NCBI RefSeq assembly: GCF_029278605.1
Contig: NZ_CP119574.1
Span: 744,001 to 808,000, forward strand
DNA: 64,000 nt
DNA from: Cupriavidus sp. WKF15
Lineage (GTDB): Bacteria; Pseudomonadota; Gammaproteobacteria; Burkholderiales; Burkholderiaceae
Reading direction: 5' to 3'
Shown here: piece by piece, positions 1 to 8,166 of the stretch
Layout: each line of letters starts with the position of its first letter
Numbering within the stretch: the first letter of the stretch is position 1
Notes under the pieces: generated by a model
What the model was told of the DNA's origin: nothing
Database searches by the model: none
What the model saw: the letters and a program-made list of their open reading frames with translations, nothing else
Position numbers and translations under genes: made by a program

Positions 1-1
1 T

Positions 2-202
2 GCCATGCTCGATGAGGCTACCAGCGCCTTAGATATTGGCAACGAGGAAGGTCTGTACTTGCAGCTGGCCCGTATGCCGACGACGCTTGTCAGCGTCAGT
101 CATCGACCCACACTCCTTAAATATCACCACCAGGTTCTGGAGTTGCCCGGGGACGGGAGATGGCAACTGCATCCGACCAGAGACTACCGCTTTGACTGGT
201 AG
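2..202 (+). CDS. ABC transporter ATPase, C-terminal end (partial at window edge)
   Basis: The frame is open from base 2 and runs 66 codons to a TAG, so only the end of the nucleotide-binding domain is present. It shows the Walker B/D-loop residues MLDEATSALD and the H-loop histidine in SVSHRP. The sequence matches, almost residue for residue, the end of the complete minus-strand transporter at 30903-32609, including the DYRF.W tail. The two are therefore paralogues of the SbmA/YddA-like (ABC_membrane_2) family of inner-membrane transporters. Start and substrate cannot be judged from this piece. Confidence 0.9.
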   Translation, partial: AMLDEATSALDIGNEEGLYLQLARMPTTLVSVSHRPTLLKYHHQVLELPGDGRWQLHPTRDYRFDW

Positions 203-210
203 TGCCTCCC

Positions 211-279
211 AAGGATCCGCTTCATCCGGCCAGGGCAAGCTGCGACGCGCAGACCCTGCAGACCGTACCACATGCCGCC
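211..279 (+). repeat. Segment duplicated from the desaturase gene
   Basis: About 69 bases closely match 1344-1413 inside the desaturase gene on the same strand, including an identical run of about 20 bases starting CTGCGACGCGCAGACCCTGCA. No desaturase reading frame continues on either side, so this is a stray piece of a second copy or of a rearrangement. The rest of 203-461 shows no convincing gene. Confidence 0.7.
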
Positions 280-461
280 TTGCCGCGCCGCCAGTCATCC
301 AATGTGGTGTTGACCGCTACCGTACAGACGTTTCCGTGTCGTGTGTGACAAAGTGGCACTACCCCTGCGAATAGCCATGGGCACCTCGCATGGTATGTCC
401 GCGCGGACAGATTCACATCGCGCCTGCAATTCATGCAGGGGAATAGTTCAAGGAGCGCATT

Positions 462-536
462 ATGAATAACATCATCTGGCTTGTCGGGGCCGTCGTCATC
501 GTTTTGTTCGTGCTTGGATACTTCGGATTGAGATAG
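462..536 (+). CDS. 24-residue single-pass membrane peptide
   Basis: A short frame starts with ATG 8 bases after AAGGAG (450-455) and encodes 24 residues. Almost all of it is one hydrophobic segment (IIWLVGAVVIVLFVLGYFGL) ending in Arg. The ribosome binding site and composition fit the very small membrane proteins common in Burkholderiales stress loci. It precedes the desaturase by about 70 bases on the same strand and may be co-transcribed. The function is unknown; the call rests on the RBS and the hydrophobic character only. Confidence 0.6.
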   Translation: MNNIIWLVGAVVIVLFVLGYFGLR

Positions 537-603
537 AGCTTTCTGGAGCTCGGACAGATCTTTGAGGCTTATCGACGCCGAAACTGTTGCGAAGGAGCCG
601 GCG

Positions 604-1782
604 ATGCACTTCGGTTTGCTTAGTCTCCCCTGGTGGGGTTACCCGCTTGTGACGCTGGGCTTGACCCACGTCACCATCGCGTCGGTCACGATTTTCCTGC
701 ACCGTCACCAGGCCCACCGCGCCCTCGATCTGCATCCCATCGCCAGCCATTTCCTGCGCTTCTGGCTGTGGCTGACCACCGGTATGGTGACCAGGGAGTG
801 GGTGGCGATCCATCGCAAGCACCACGCCAAGTGCGAAACCCCGGAAGACCCGCACAGCCCGCAGTTCTACGGCATTTGGCGAGTGCTGTTGGAAGGTGCC
901 GAACTCTATCGCAGTGAGGCCAGGAACGCTGCAACGCTGGAGAGGTATGGGCACGACACCCCCGATGACTGGATTGAGCGCAATCTTTATGCGAAGCACG
1001 TCGGGCTAGGGATCGGCATCATGCTGGTGATCGACCTGGTACTGTTCGGCCCGATCGGACTGAGCATCTGGGCTGTGCAGATGCTGTGGGTCCCGTTCTT
1101 CGCTGCGGGCGTGATCAACGGCATTGGGCACTACTGGGGCTACCGCACGTACGCGCCAAATGACACTTCCACGAATATCGTGCCGTGGGGCATTCTGATC
1201 GGCGGCGAGGAACTGCATAACAACCATCATGCCTACGTCAGCTCAGCCAGGCTGTCCAGCAAGTGGTGGGAAATTGACCTTGGTTGGGTGTACATCCGCT
1301 TGCTGGTGGCGCTCCGTCTTGCCAGGGTACGCAGGGTGGCGCCAAAGATCCGCTTCAATCGGGCCAGGACAGGCTGCGACGCGCAGACCCTGCAGGCCAT
1401 CTCCACGCACCGCTACCACGTACTGGCCAAGTTCGCCAGCACCCTGCGGAAAACCGCATTGGGGGAAATCCGCACCCTGCGGGCTCGTGCCCTACTGGGT
1501 CTGAATGAGGCCAAGGCGAAGGAAGCGCTCAAGCACTGGCTACAAGGGGAGGCGGGCGCCCTACCGGCGCGTGAGCGCGCAGTCCTGCACCAGGCCCTGC
1601 ATGCCAGTGCGTTGCTGCGCACCGTCTACGCGATGCGCCAAGACCTCACCGCGTTGTGGAGCCGCTCTGCCATCCCGGAGGAGCAACTGGTCAAGCAGCT
1701 GGAAGACTGGTGCCGGCGCGCCGACCAAAGCGGAATCCGCGCGTTGCAGGAGTTTTCCGGGAAGCTCCGCTGCTATGCCTGA
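604..1782 (+). CDS. Acyl-CoA/acyl-lipid fatty acid desaturase
   Basis: This membrane di-iron desaturase introduces a double bond into acyl chains. The three histidine boxes are HRHQAHR (about residues 33-39), HRKHHAK (70-76) and HNNHH (about 205-209), with hydrophobic segments between them. The ATG at 604 was chosen because GAAGGA lies 7 bases upstream; a TTG at 562 in the same frame has no comparable RBS. At 392 residues it is longer than the minimal family because of an alpha-helical, Arg-rich C-terminal extension of about 130 residues, seen in proteobacterial DesA-like enzymes. A DUF3309 membrane peptide follows 17 bases downstream, suggesting a small operon for membrane adjustment. Confidence 0.9.
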   Translation: MHFGLLSLPWWGYPLVTLGLTHVTIASVTIFLHRHQAHRALDLHPIASHFLRFWLWLTTGMVTREWVAIHRKHHAKCETPEDPHSPQFYGIWRVLLEGAELYRSEARNAATLERYGHDTPDDWIERNLYAKHVGLGIGIMLVIDLVLFGPIGLSIWAVQMLWVPFFAAGVINGIGHYWGYRTYAPNDTSTNIVPWGILIGGEELHNNHHAYVSSARLSSKWWEIDLGWVYIRLLVALRLARVRRVAPKIRFNRARTGCDAQTLQAISTHRYHVLAKFASTLRKTALGEIRTLRARALLGLNEAKAKEALKHWLQGEAGALPARERAVLHQALHASALLRTVYAMRQDLTALWSRSAIPEEQLVKQLEDWCRRADQSGIRALQEFSGKLRCYA

Positions 1783-1799
1783 CTATTGGGAGACATGAA

Positions 1800-1958
1800 A
1801 TGACATTGGGAACAATACTATTGATCGTGCTCATCTTACTGCTGATCGGCGCGTTTCCAGCCTGGCCGCACAGCCGGGGGTGGGGCTACGGTCCCAGCGG
1901 TGGTCTTGGGCTGGTGCTGGTAATCCTGCTCGTACTGTTGCTGATGGGCAAGATATAG
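1800..1958 (+). CDS. DUF3309 small membrane protein
   Basis: This 52-residue protein has an N-terminal hydrophobic helix (LGTILLIVLILLLIGAFPAW), a short Gly/Trp/His loop with the family signature PHSRGWGYGPSGG, and a second hydrophobic helix. That layout is the DUF3309 family, whose function is unknown. The ATG lies 17 bases after the desaturase stop, so co-transcription is likely. Confidence 0.85.
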   Translation: MTLGTILLIVLILLLIGAFPAWPHSRGWGYGPSGGLGLVLVILLVLLLMGKI

Positions 1959-2116
1959 CGCGTTGCGCCGAGGTCGCGCTACTGACGCCGTTCATGAGGC
2001 AGTGAGATCCACGTTCTCTTTTTTCAAGCAATAGAGCTTGCATTCGGGGGGATTCTCGAATCGGATCGAACTTCGAGAGGGATTTTCGCATTGTCATTCA
2101 TCTGGAGGGCCTAGCC

Positions 2117-2428
2117 ATGACATACCTAAACCGTCTTTCCACCTTTTTCCTAACCGTCCTGATGGCCTTTTCCCTGGGGTGCGCATCGACGCCCAAGCAA
2201 GAAGGGACTGGAGAGTATGTCGACGACACGGTCCTTACCACGAAAGTAAAGGCGGCAGTTTTCAATGAGCCGACCTTGAAGTCCGCCGAAATCAACGTCG
2301 AAACCTTCAAAGGTGTTGTCCAACTGAGCGGCTTTGTCAGGTCCCAGGCCGACGCCAGCAAGGCAGTCGAGGTTGCACGTGGCGTCAAGGGGGTGAGGTC
2401 GGTCAAGAATGACATGCGGATCAAATGA
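2117..2428 (+). CDS. BON-domain lipoprotein
   Basis: The 103-residue product has a lipoprotein signal peptide ending in the lipobox FSLGC and one BON domain (about 35-103) with the usual DDTVLTTKVKAA start, central VVQLSGFV and terminal VRSVKNDM. BON domains bind phospholipid or envelope structures and occur in osmotic- and envelope-stress proteins such as OsmY and DolP; as a lipoprotein it should sit in the outer membrane facing the periplasm. GGAGG lies just upstream of the ATG. A second, non-lipidated BON protein is at 13975-14334. Confidence 0.88.
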   Translation: MTYLNRLSTFFLTVLMAFSLGCASTPKQEGTGEYVDDTVLTTKVKAAVFNEPTLKSAEINVETFKGVVQLSGFVRSQADASKAVEVARGVKGVRSVKNDMRIK

Positions 2429-2647
2429 CAGTCGCTGGCCGCGAGCGATTGCCGGTCTGCGCCTGCCGTCCACCGGTGAGTGCGCGGGTACCGTTGCCAC
2501 GTGTAAGTGATCACGCGATGGATACGCCTCAAAGCAATTGCCTGACCGCAGGCAAGGTTGAACCGGTTCGTCGCAACCGAACGGGGGGCGTCGCGTAGAT
2601 CGCGCTACACGGTGAGCTTGGTCGGAAGCGGGTGAGTGGGCCCTACC

Positions 2648-4111
2648 ATGACGCAGTTGGCTGGTCGGACTCCGAGATATTTGCAATTGACGGAGGCAGC
2701 CTTGTTTCTTGAGTGGATTCACCGGTGCGATAGGCTGGGCAGGATTGCGGGATGGCTGGCGATCTCGCTTGCCGTCGCGGGCGGATGCAGCGTGTTGCCG
2801 ACCATTGTCCCGGATATGAGGAGCCGCCCCGACCAGCCCGTCCAACTCGGGGGCGCGCACGGTCCGCTTTCGGCCCAGCAAAGCAAGGAGATTCTCAGCC
2901 GCCTCAAGAGCCACGGCGATGAAACCAATATCTTTGATCGGCATCTGGCGCTCGAAGCGGCCATCGTCGGCAGCCCGTTGGTGGTGGGTAACAAGGTGCT
3001 TCTGCTGCAGGACGGTCCAGCCACGTTTCAGGCCATGTTTGCCGCTATCCGCAGTGCGAAAGACCATATCAACATGGAAACCTACATTATCGAAGACGAT
3101 GCGGTAGGGAATCGCTTTGCCGATGCGCTGATTGAGAAGCAGGCCCAGGGTGTACAGGTGAATCTCATCTACGATAGCGTGGGGGCGATCAACTCGCCGA
3201 AGGAATATTTCAAGCGCCTTTCCGACAGCGGCATCAAGGTGCTGGAGTTTAATCCGGTCAACCCGATGTCCGCAAAAAAGGGGTGGGAGGTCAATCAACG
3301 CGATCACCGCAAACTGTTGATTGTCGATGGTCGGATCGCGTTCCTTGGCGGGATCAACATCAGCAGCGTCTATTCCAGCGGATCGTTCAGGCCGAAATCC
3401 AGGCCTCGACCCGATGGAAGCCCGCCCTGGCGTGATACCCACCTGAAAGTGGAAGGGCCGGTGGTCCGCGAATTTCAGAAGCTGTTTCTGGCAACGTGGG
3501 GTAAGCAAAAAGGGGAACCGCTTGCGCCGAAGAATTATTTTCCACAACTCGGCAATACAGGAACGGAGGTCGTGCGCGCCATCGGCAGTTCGCCTGATGA
3601 GCCCTACAGTCTCATCTACGCGACACTGCTGTCGGCAATCGGCAGCGCGGTAACCAGCGTGTATTTGACTAACGCATATTTCGTTCCCGACCCGCAGTTG
3701 CTAGCCGCGCTCAAGGATGCCGCAGTTCGCGGTGTTGATGTCAAACTCATCCTCCCGAGCAAGACCGATTCGTGGCTGGTGTTCTTCGCCGGACGCTCCT
3801 TTTACGACGAGCTGTTGCGCTCCGGCGTAAAGCTCTACGAGCGGCGTGACGTCCTGTTGCATTCGAAGACAGCGGTTATCGACGGTGTCTGGTCCACCAT
3901 CGGTTCGACCAACCTCGACTGGCGCAGCTTCTTGCACAACGACGAGGTCAACGCCGTCGTCCTGGGGCAGGAGTTCGGGGCGCAGATGCAAGCCATGTTC
4001 GAGGTGGACCTCGCCGCATCCAATCCCATCACGCTTGAACAATGGAACGACCGTTCGATCGGTATGCGTATGAAGGAGATGACCGCGCGCGTGTGGGCTT
4101 ACTGGTTGTAG
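2648..4111 (+). CDS. Phospholipase D-family protein, cardiolipin synthase-like
   Basis: Two HKD motifs are visible: a variant HRKLLIVDG followed by FLGGINIS, and HSKTAVIDG followed by TIGSTNLDW. These are the paired catalytic signatures of the PLD superfamily, and the spacing fits bacterial ClsB/ClsC cardiolipin synthases, which join phosphatidyl groups in the membrane. The N-terminus carries a hydrophobic segment ending in AVAGGC, a possible lipobox or anchor. The ATG at 2648 gives 487 residues; a GTG at 2636 adds four. Neither has a strong RBS. Synthase rather than phospholipase activity is inferred from length and motif layout. Confidence 0.82.
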   Translation: MTQLAGRTPRYLQLTEAALFLEWIHRCDRLGRIAGWLAISLAVAGGCSVLPTIVPDMRSRPDQPVQLGGAHGPLSAQQSKEILSRLKSHGDETNIFDRHLALEAAIVGSPLVVGNKVLLLQDGPATFQAMFAAIRSAKDHINMETYIIEDDAVGNRFADALIEKQAQGVQVNLIYDSVGAINSPKEYFKRLSDSGIKVLEFNPVNPMSAKKGWEVNQRDHRKLLIVDGRIAFLGGINISSVYSSGSFRPKSRPRPDGSPPWRDTHLKVEGPVVREFQKLFLATWGKQKGEPLAPKNYFPQLGNTGTEVVRAIGSSPDEPYSLIYATLLSAIGSAVTSVYLTNAYFVPDPQLLAALKDAAVRGVDVKLILPSKTDSWLVFFAGRSFYDELLRSGVKLYERRDVLLHSKTAVIDGVWSTIGSTNLDWRSFLHNDEVNAVVLGQEFGAQMQAMFEVDLAASNPITLEQWNDRSIGMRMKEMTARVWAYWL

Positions 4112-4363
4112 ATTGCATGACTGGTATGCCCGAAAGATAGGGGCGGCAGCCCCTGGCCGGCACCGATGTGACACCGGGTCTCACGTCGTCATGTGTGCAG
4201 GCTATGCTCGGTCTGTGGGAGTTGTCCGACGCGAGTTTCGGAATTTGGATTCTGACGCCAGGCATGCAAGCGATGTAGTCTCTTTGCAGGGCCTTCGAAA
4301 AATCGCGGCTGGAAATGCCAATACGCAACGCTGAGAAGTCCTGCTACGGATAGGGAGTGCGAC

Positions 4364-4948
4364 ATGATGACTAAATGGCTATTCGCTGCCTTGTTTGGGA
4401 TGATGGCTATCGCGCCGGGAGGAGCTGTACTGGCACTAACCGCGCCTGCCGCGGGTTCGAAGGCAGACTACGACGCCACAGTGAAACAGGCCGACGCTGA
4501 CTACAAAGCCGCCAGCGCCAAATGCGGCGGCATGAAGGCCAACGCCAAGGACGTTTGCAAGGCGGAGGCCAAGCGCGATCGGGATGTCGCGAAGGCGAAC
4601 GCCGAAGCCATGCGCGACGGCACAGCCCAGGCCCAGGCAAAGGCGCACAAGGTCAAGGCCGATCGAGACTACGACGTGGCTAAGGAAATGTGCGGCGACA
4701 AGAAGGGCAACGCCAAGGACGTTTGTGTGAAGGAAGCCAAGGTTACCCACGAGAAGGCGCTTGGAGCGGTCAAGGTCGAGAAGGCCGCCGACACCGGCAC
4801 CAGCAAAGATGTCGCCGAGGCTCGCCGCGACGCCAAGAAGGACACCATGGACGCCAAGTACCAAGCCGACAAGGAGAAATGCGATGCCTTGTCCGGCGAT
4901 GCCAAGGACAAGTGCACGGCCGACGTGAAGGCGAAGTACGGCAAGTGA
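4364..4948 (+). CDS. Secreted Ala/Lys/Asp-rich protein with three C-x10-C repeats
   Basis: The first 25-30 residues form a signal peptide. The remainder is highly charged and helical, rich in Ala, Lys and Asp. It contains three related blocks, each with two cysteines exactly 11 residues apart (54/65, 110/121, 173/184) around a G.AKD.C core, probably three small disulfide-closed helical hairpins in the periplasm. This resembles uncharacterised exported proteins of Burkholderiales sometimes labelled TolA-like on composition alone. A hairpin that could end transcription follows at 4992-5021. The function is unknown. Confidence 0.75.
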   Translation: MMTKWLFAALFGMMAIAPGGAVLALTAPAAGSKADYDATVKQADADYKAASAKCGGMKANAKDVCKAEAKRDRDVAKANAEAMRDGTAQAQAKAHKVKADRDYDVAKEMCGDKKGNAKDVCVKEAKVTHEKALGAVKVEKAADTGTSKDVAEARRDAKKDTMDAKYQADKEKCDALSGDAKDKCTADVKAKYGK

Positions 4949-4991
4949 TCGGGCAGGGCTGGCGCCAGAATGCGAGCGCTGCGAGCAGCTT

Positions 4992-5021
4992 GGGCCGACA
5001 TCATGGTTCTGATGTTGGCCC
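4992..5021 (+). terminator. Hairpin after the Cys-repeat protein gene
   Basis: GGGCCGACATCA and TGATGTTGGCCC form a 12-bp stem (one G-U pair) around a 6-base loop, 43 bases after the stop at 4948. The U-tract is only three bases, so termination may be weak. Confidence 0.55.
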
Positions 5022-5049
5022 CTTTGGCTAGAGCACGCCAAGGAGTATG

Positions 5050-5209
5050 CAGGCGCAACAAGGGATGTGTTCACGGATGCCAGCAGCATCAAGGCGCCGC
5101 GCGATCCCTATACCGATGGTGGCAAGGCGGGTACGTTCGATTCATACACCGATGGCACGCGGATCGGCAAGGCTGACCCCGTTTACCGACGGTGCCTATG
5201 AAGGGTAAC
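5050..5209 (+). pseudogene. Remnant of a TDG-repeat exported protein
   Basis: Without a proper start, the plus strand encodes DVFTDAS, DPYTDGGKAGTFDSYTDGTRIGKADP and, after a one-base frame change near 5180, FTDGAYEG and a TAA at 5207-5209. The repeated D-x-(Y/F)-T-D-G motif is typical of small secreted repeat proteins of Ralstonia and Cupriavidus. This is a truncated, frameshifted 3' piece. Confidence 0.4.
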
Positions 5210-5301
5210 AAGATAAGATGCTCCGCCTCGACAACGCGGGTTGAACAACGATTGACGTGGGCACTGATTCGTGAAGACTGTTCTATTAGGAGGGCGTGAC
5301 G

Positions 5302-5760
5302 GGCTCTGGTCCAAACCGGAGGCTCGGCTATTTTTACGAGCGCGAGCGCGCAATGAGTAAACTTAGACCCATCGACTGGTTCTTCAGCGGCCGCCAATTT
5401 GACCAAGAAATCAGTGTGATGTGCGTGCGTTGGTACCTGCGTTACAAGCTCAGCCTTCGAGACCTCGTTGACATGATGGCCGAGCGAGGTCTGTCGCTTG
5501 CGCACTCGGCGACCACGCGCTGCCTCAAGTGCTTCACGGCGGAGTTCGTCACGCGCTGGAATCGGTTTGCGAGCTCCGCTGTTCGTTCATGGCGTGTCGA
5601 CGAGACGTATGTGAAGGTCCGTGACAAGTGGGTCTATCTTTACCGTGCGGTTAACCGAGCAGAAGAGACGGTCGATTTCAGGCTCAGCGCCAAGCGCGAT
5701 GTCGCTGGCGGCAGGCCTTCTTCGCTAAGGTCATCAGGAGTCCAGGGGATCGTAGCCGCT
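5302..5760 (+). pseudogene. IS6-family transposase remnant
   Basis: From the ATG at 5353 the frame encodes a clear IS6/IS26-type N-terminal half: helix-turn-helix region, then the first catalytic aspartate in WRVDETYVKV and KWVYLYRAV, up to SAKRDVA. After about 5705 the homology (AFFAKVI) moves to another frame and is then lost, so the gene is frameshifted and truncated before the second catalytic residue. A sequence like an IS6 terminal repeat (GGCTCTGGTCCAAA) occurs near 5302. No intact right end is seen. Confidence 0.75.
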
Positions 5761-5888
5761 TCGCATTCCAATTGCGACACAACTTGTCGACGAGCCCGCG
5801 ATCCCAATCTCAAAAACCCTCCGCATTTTCGGGATGTTAGGTGGGCTGAAAAATAACCGCCCGCAGAGCGGTTCTGGCGCGTTCGTGG

Positions 5889-6128
5889 TCATCGTGGTCG
5901 ATGCTGGACCGGCACGATCGGCCAGAGCATTGCCATGATTACTCCCTTGAACGCAGCTTTGAAGGTGTCGGCCTTTGGGAAGCCTCGGAAGACTCTCGCG
6001 TATCCAAGGCCGAACCACATGCCCGTTGCGACGGAGACGAGCGAGCTAGGCTCAAGGACGTATCCCAGCAGATGGTTCAGCCCACCGTGGACCACGAATA
6101 CGGCGATGAGGGCACGAATGTATGGCAT
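5889..6128 (-). CDS. Small two-helix membrane protein
   Basis: The 79-residue product starts MPYIRALIAVFVVHGG at an ATG with AGGAAG 6 bases upstream; the frame stays open upstream, but this start has the best RBS. It has a hydrophobic N-terminal helix, a second near residues 28-45 (VSVATGMWFGLGYARV) and a third weakly hydrophobic stretch near the C-terminus. It is not recognised. It lies alone between an IS6 remnant and a long non-coding stretch. Confidence 0.5.
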   Translation of the reverse strand: MPYIRALIAVFVVHGGLNHLLGYVLEPSSLVSVATGMWFGLGYARVFRGFPKADTFKAAFKGVIMAMLWPIVPVQHRPR

Positions 6129-6923
6129 GTTCTTCTTCCTGGCAATTTGGAAAATTCTCGGCAAGCCAGAATGAGGCGTTTTCCTTGTTGCGCAGACGAC
6201 GCGCCTATGTTTGGCCTTATACATCTCGTAATATCTGCCCAAGTCCTCAAAGGCGAACGTAGTGCGCGAAACGCGTCTGACGCTTTGCAATTGGCCACCG
6301 ATATTGTCTGTCAAGAATGCTCAGGAAGGGCCGAGCATGAAACATGCATGAAGTTTAGGTAGACAAAGCTACAAAATCGATGTGCATACTCTGGCGCATC
6401 GAGGCGTGATGGTGGTGGCCTGCGCCGCCGGCGGTGTGGCTTTTTCGACTCCTTGTATGATCGTGCGGTGGGGACACCGGTGGCGTGGGTCGCAGCGAGA
6501 CGATGCGACGTGTCTATCCCGGCGTCCTGCAAGTTGCTGCCTTCATGCCCATGAGCCTCGCGCGTCACGTTAACGCGTGACCCACTGCCACTGTGAGCGC
6601 GTGCATGGCGATGCGGCGAAAACGGCGACGAAAAGCTGGGCCAGTGGCGACGTGGATGAGTAGTCCGCCGGCGATTTGGGTGGGACCAGTTTGCCCTCGA
6701 CGGTGCGCACCCTATTTGCCCCGGGGGCAACTGAGCATCAACACCAAAATTTGACCTCTCAGCAGGCCTGGTATCGGCTCATCATTGCTCGGTTCAGCGA
6801 GGTGCGCTCGCCATGGCGGGGCGTCTCCACAGGCACTAAAGTGAGCTTAGGTTGCCCATTGAGGGAATGGTGCGGCACTGCGACCGCAACATCGCCAACG
6901 GTCTGGTAGTGGCGAGGAAAATC
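6129..6923. other. Non-coding stretch
   Basis: No reading frame here has a convincing RBS, domain or composition. It is more AT-mixed than its surroundings and probably carries the promoters of the two flanking genes. Confidence 0.4.
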
Positions 6924-7430
6924 ATGATTGAATCAACTGATCCGAAGGCTGTGGCTTCCGTTGCAGGCAATATTCCCGTGAAGCGCACGCCGAAGACAGC
7001 TCGTTACGCAGCATTGTTTGCGGTACTGCTATGTTCAGCCTATCAATATCCCGCCTTTTCGCAATCGATTCATATACAGATTCTGGGCATTCGAAGCAGC
7101 ACAGGCATGGTGGCTTGCACTCTTTTTGAATCGCCAGTCGGATTCCCCGCAGACTATCTGCATTCAGCGAGGAATATCATGTCAGTAAGGGTTAAGAGCA
7201 ATCAGGCGCAATGCAATTTTGAAGGAATTCCACCGGGAACGTATGCCATAGCCGTCGCACATGATGAGAATATGAATGGTAAGCTGGATACAAATTCGCT
7301 TGGAATTCCTACCGAAGGATATGGTTTTTCAAATGATGCCGTAGGATGGCTCGGCGCACCGCCGTTTTCCGCTGCCAGCTTCTCCTACGTTGGGGGTGAT
7401 TTGAGTTTGACGATTAGATTGCATTACTGA
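6924..7430 (+). CDS. DUF2141 exported protein
   Basis: The 168-residue protein has an N-terminal basic stretch and a hydrophobic signal segment (about 28-48), then a DUF2141 domain: IHIQILGIRSSTGMVACTLF, GIPPGTYAIAVAHDENMNGKLDTN and the Y-G-F-S-N-D motif. DUF2141 proteins are small periplasmic or secreted beta proteins of unknown role. The ATG at 6924 was chosen for the GAGGAAA upstream. The GC content is lower than in its neighbours, which hints at separate origin. Confidence 0.8.
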   Translation: MIESTDPKAVASVAGNIPVKRTPKTARYAALFAVLLCSAYQYPAFSQSIHIQILGIRSSTGMVACTLFESPVGFPADYLHSARNIMSVRVKSNQAQCNFEGIPPGTYAIAVAHDENMNGKLDTNSLGIPTEGYGFSNDAVGWLGAPPFSAASFSYVGGDLSLTIRLHY

Positions 7431-7506
7431 ACACGCTTGTTAATACATAGCTTCTATGCAATCGAGTTTATCGATTAATGCCTTCCGGTCTCCATAAAAA
7501 GTTAGA

Positions 7507-7534
7507 TACCATCCTGATTGACGTCAGGGTGGTA
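7507..7534 (+). terminator. Hairpin downstream of the DUF2141 gene
   Basis: TACCATCCTGA and TCAGGGTGGTA form an 11-bp stem with one G-U pair around a 6-base loop, 77 bases after the stop at 7430. No U-run follows, so it may instead act as an mRNA end-protecting structure. Confidence 0.4.
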
Positions 7535-7653
7535 AGATCCAAAGATCAAACTGCCAGAACTAATTACGGCAATTGAATCAAATAATCAGAATTGATTCTG
7601 ACCGGATATTCGCCAGAAAGCGGGTGAAATCGTACTCGTGCTTCCGCTGAGCA

Positions 7654-7977
7654 CTACTTTTTTATCCACTGACCTTCAGGAGTCTTGACAAAGGATCCGG
7701 GCGCCGCCTTCTCTATGGCTTTCTGTCCTGCGAGGATCGCCACTTGCTCCAGAGTGGCGCCGTTCTTCTTGGCAATGGCGTCGTACGCCGCGCGGCGCTT
7801 CGCATTGATATCCGCGGCAAGTTCCACTGCGTCCGGGGTCGCCTTGACAACACCCAGATAACCATCTGGTTGCTCCCCCACGAGCCCCTGTGACTTGGCA
7901 CTATCCAGGCCCAATGCCATGGCAAGCGTACTGCCAGACAGCAGTAGCACTGCCATCAATCGTGTCGCCATTTTCAT
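7654..7977 (-). CDS. ydbL: YdbL-family periplasmic protein
   Basis: The 107-residue protein has a cleavable signal peptide (about 1-21) and a DUF1318/YdbL domain: DAKSQGLVGE-like start (DSAKSQGLVGEQPDGYLG), VNAKRR-like AADINAKRRAAYDAIAKKNG, and AGQKAIEKA...WIKK. It is the last of three minus-strand genes in the order ydbH-ynbE-ydbL, as in E. coli, where YdbH and YnbE form an intermembrane lipid-transport bridge and YdbL modulates it. The gap to ynbE is 9 bases, so the genes form one operon. Confidence 0.9.
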   Translation of the reverse strand: MKMATRLMAVLLLSGSTLAMALGLDSAKSQGLVGEQPDGYLGVVKATPDAVELAADINAKRRAAYDAIAKKNGATLEQVAILAGQKAIEKAAPGSFVKTPEGQWIKK

Positions 7978-7986
7978 GGTTGGCTC

Positions 7987-8166
7987 CTAGAACAATGTGC
8001 GGTCTTCACTGATGAGTTTATCGACATCTTTTTCCACCTTGAGGCGGATCTCGTGATCAATCTTCACATTCAGATTGATGGTGATCGGGTCTTTGGGGGC
8101 CTCAAGGGCGATCCGAGGCGTGCAGGCAGCCAGAGGCAGTAAAGCGACAAGTAAAACAGGTTTCAT
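7987..8166 (-). CDS. ynbE: YnbE-like lipoprotein
   Basis: The 59-residue lipoprotein (signal peptide with lipobox PLAAC) ends in the YnbE pattern: PKDPITINLNVKIDHEIRLKV and VEKDVDKLI. In E. coli YnbE is an outer-membrane lipoprotein that stacks by beta-augmentation onto the end of YdbH to complete a lipid-transport bridge. Its ATG overlaps the stop of ydbH in an ATGA, showing translational coupling. Confidence 0.88.
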   Translation of the reverse strand: MKPVLLVALLPLAACTPRIALEAPKDPITINLNVKIDHEIRLKVEKDVDKLISEDRTLF

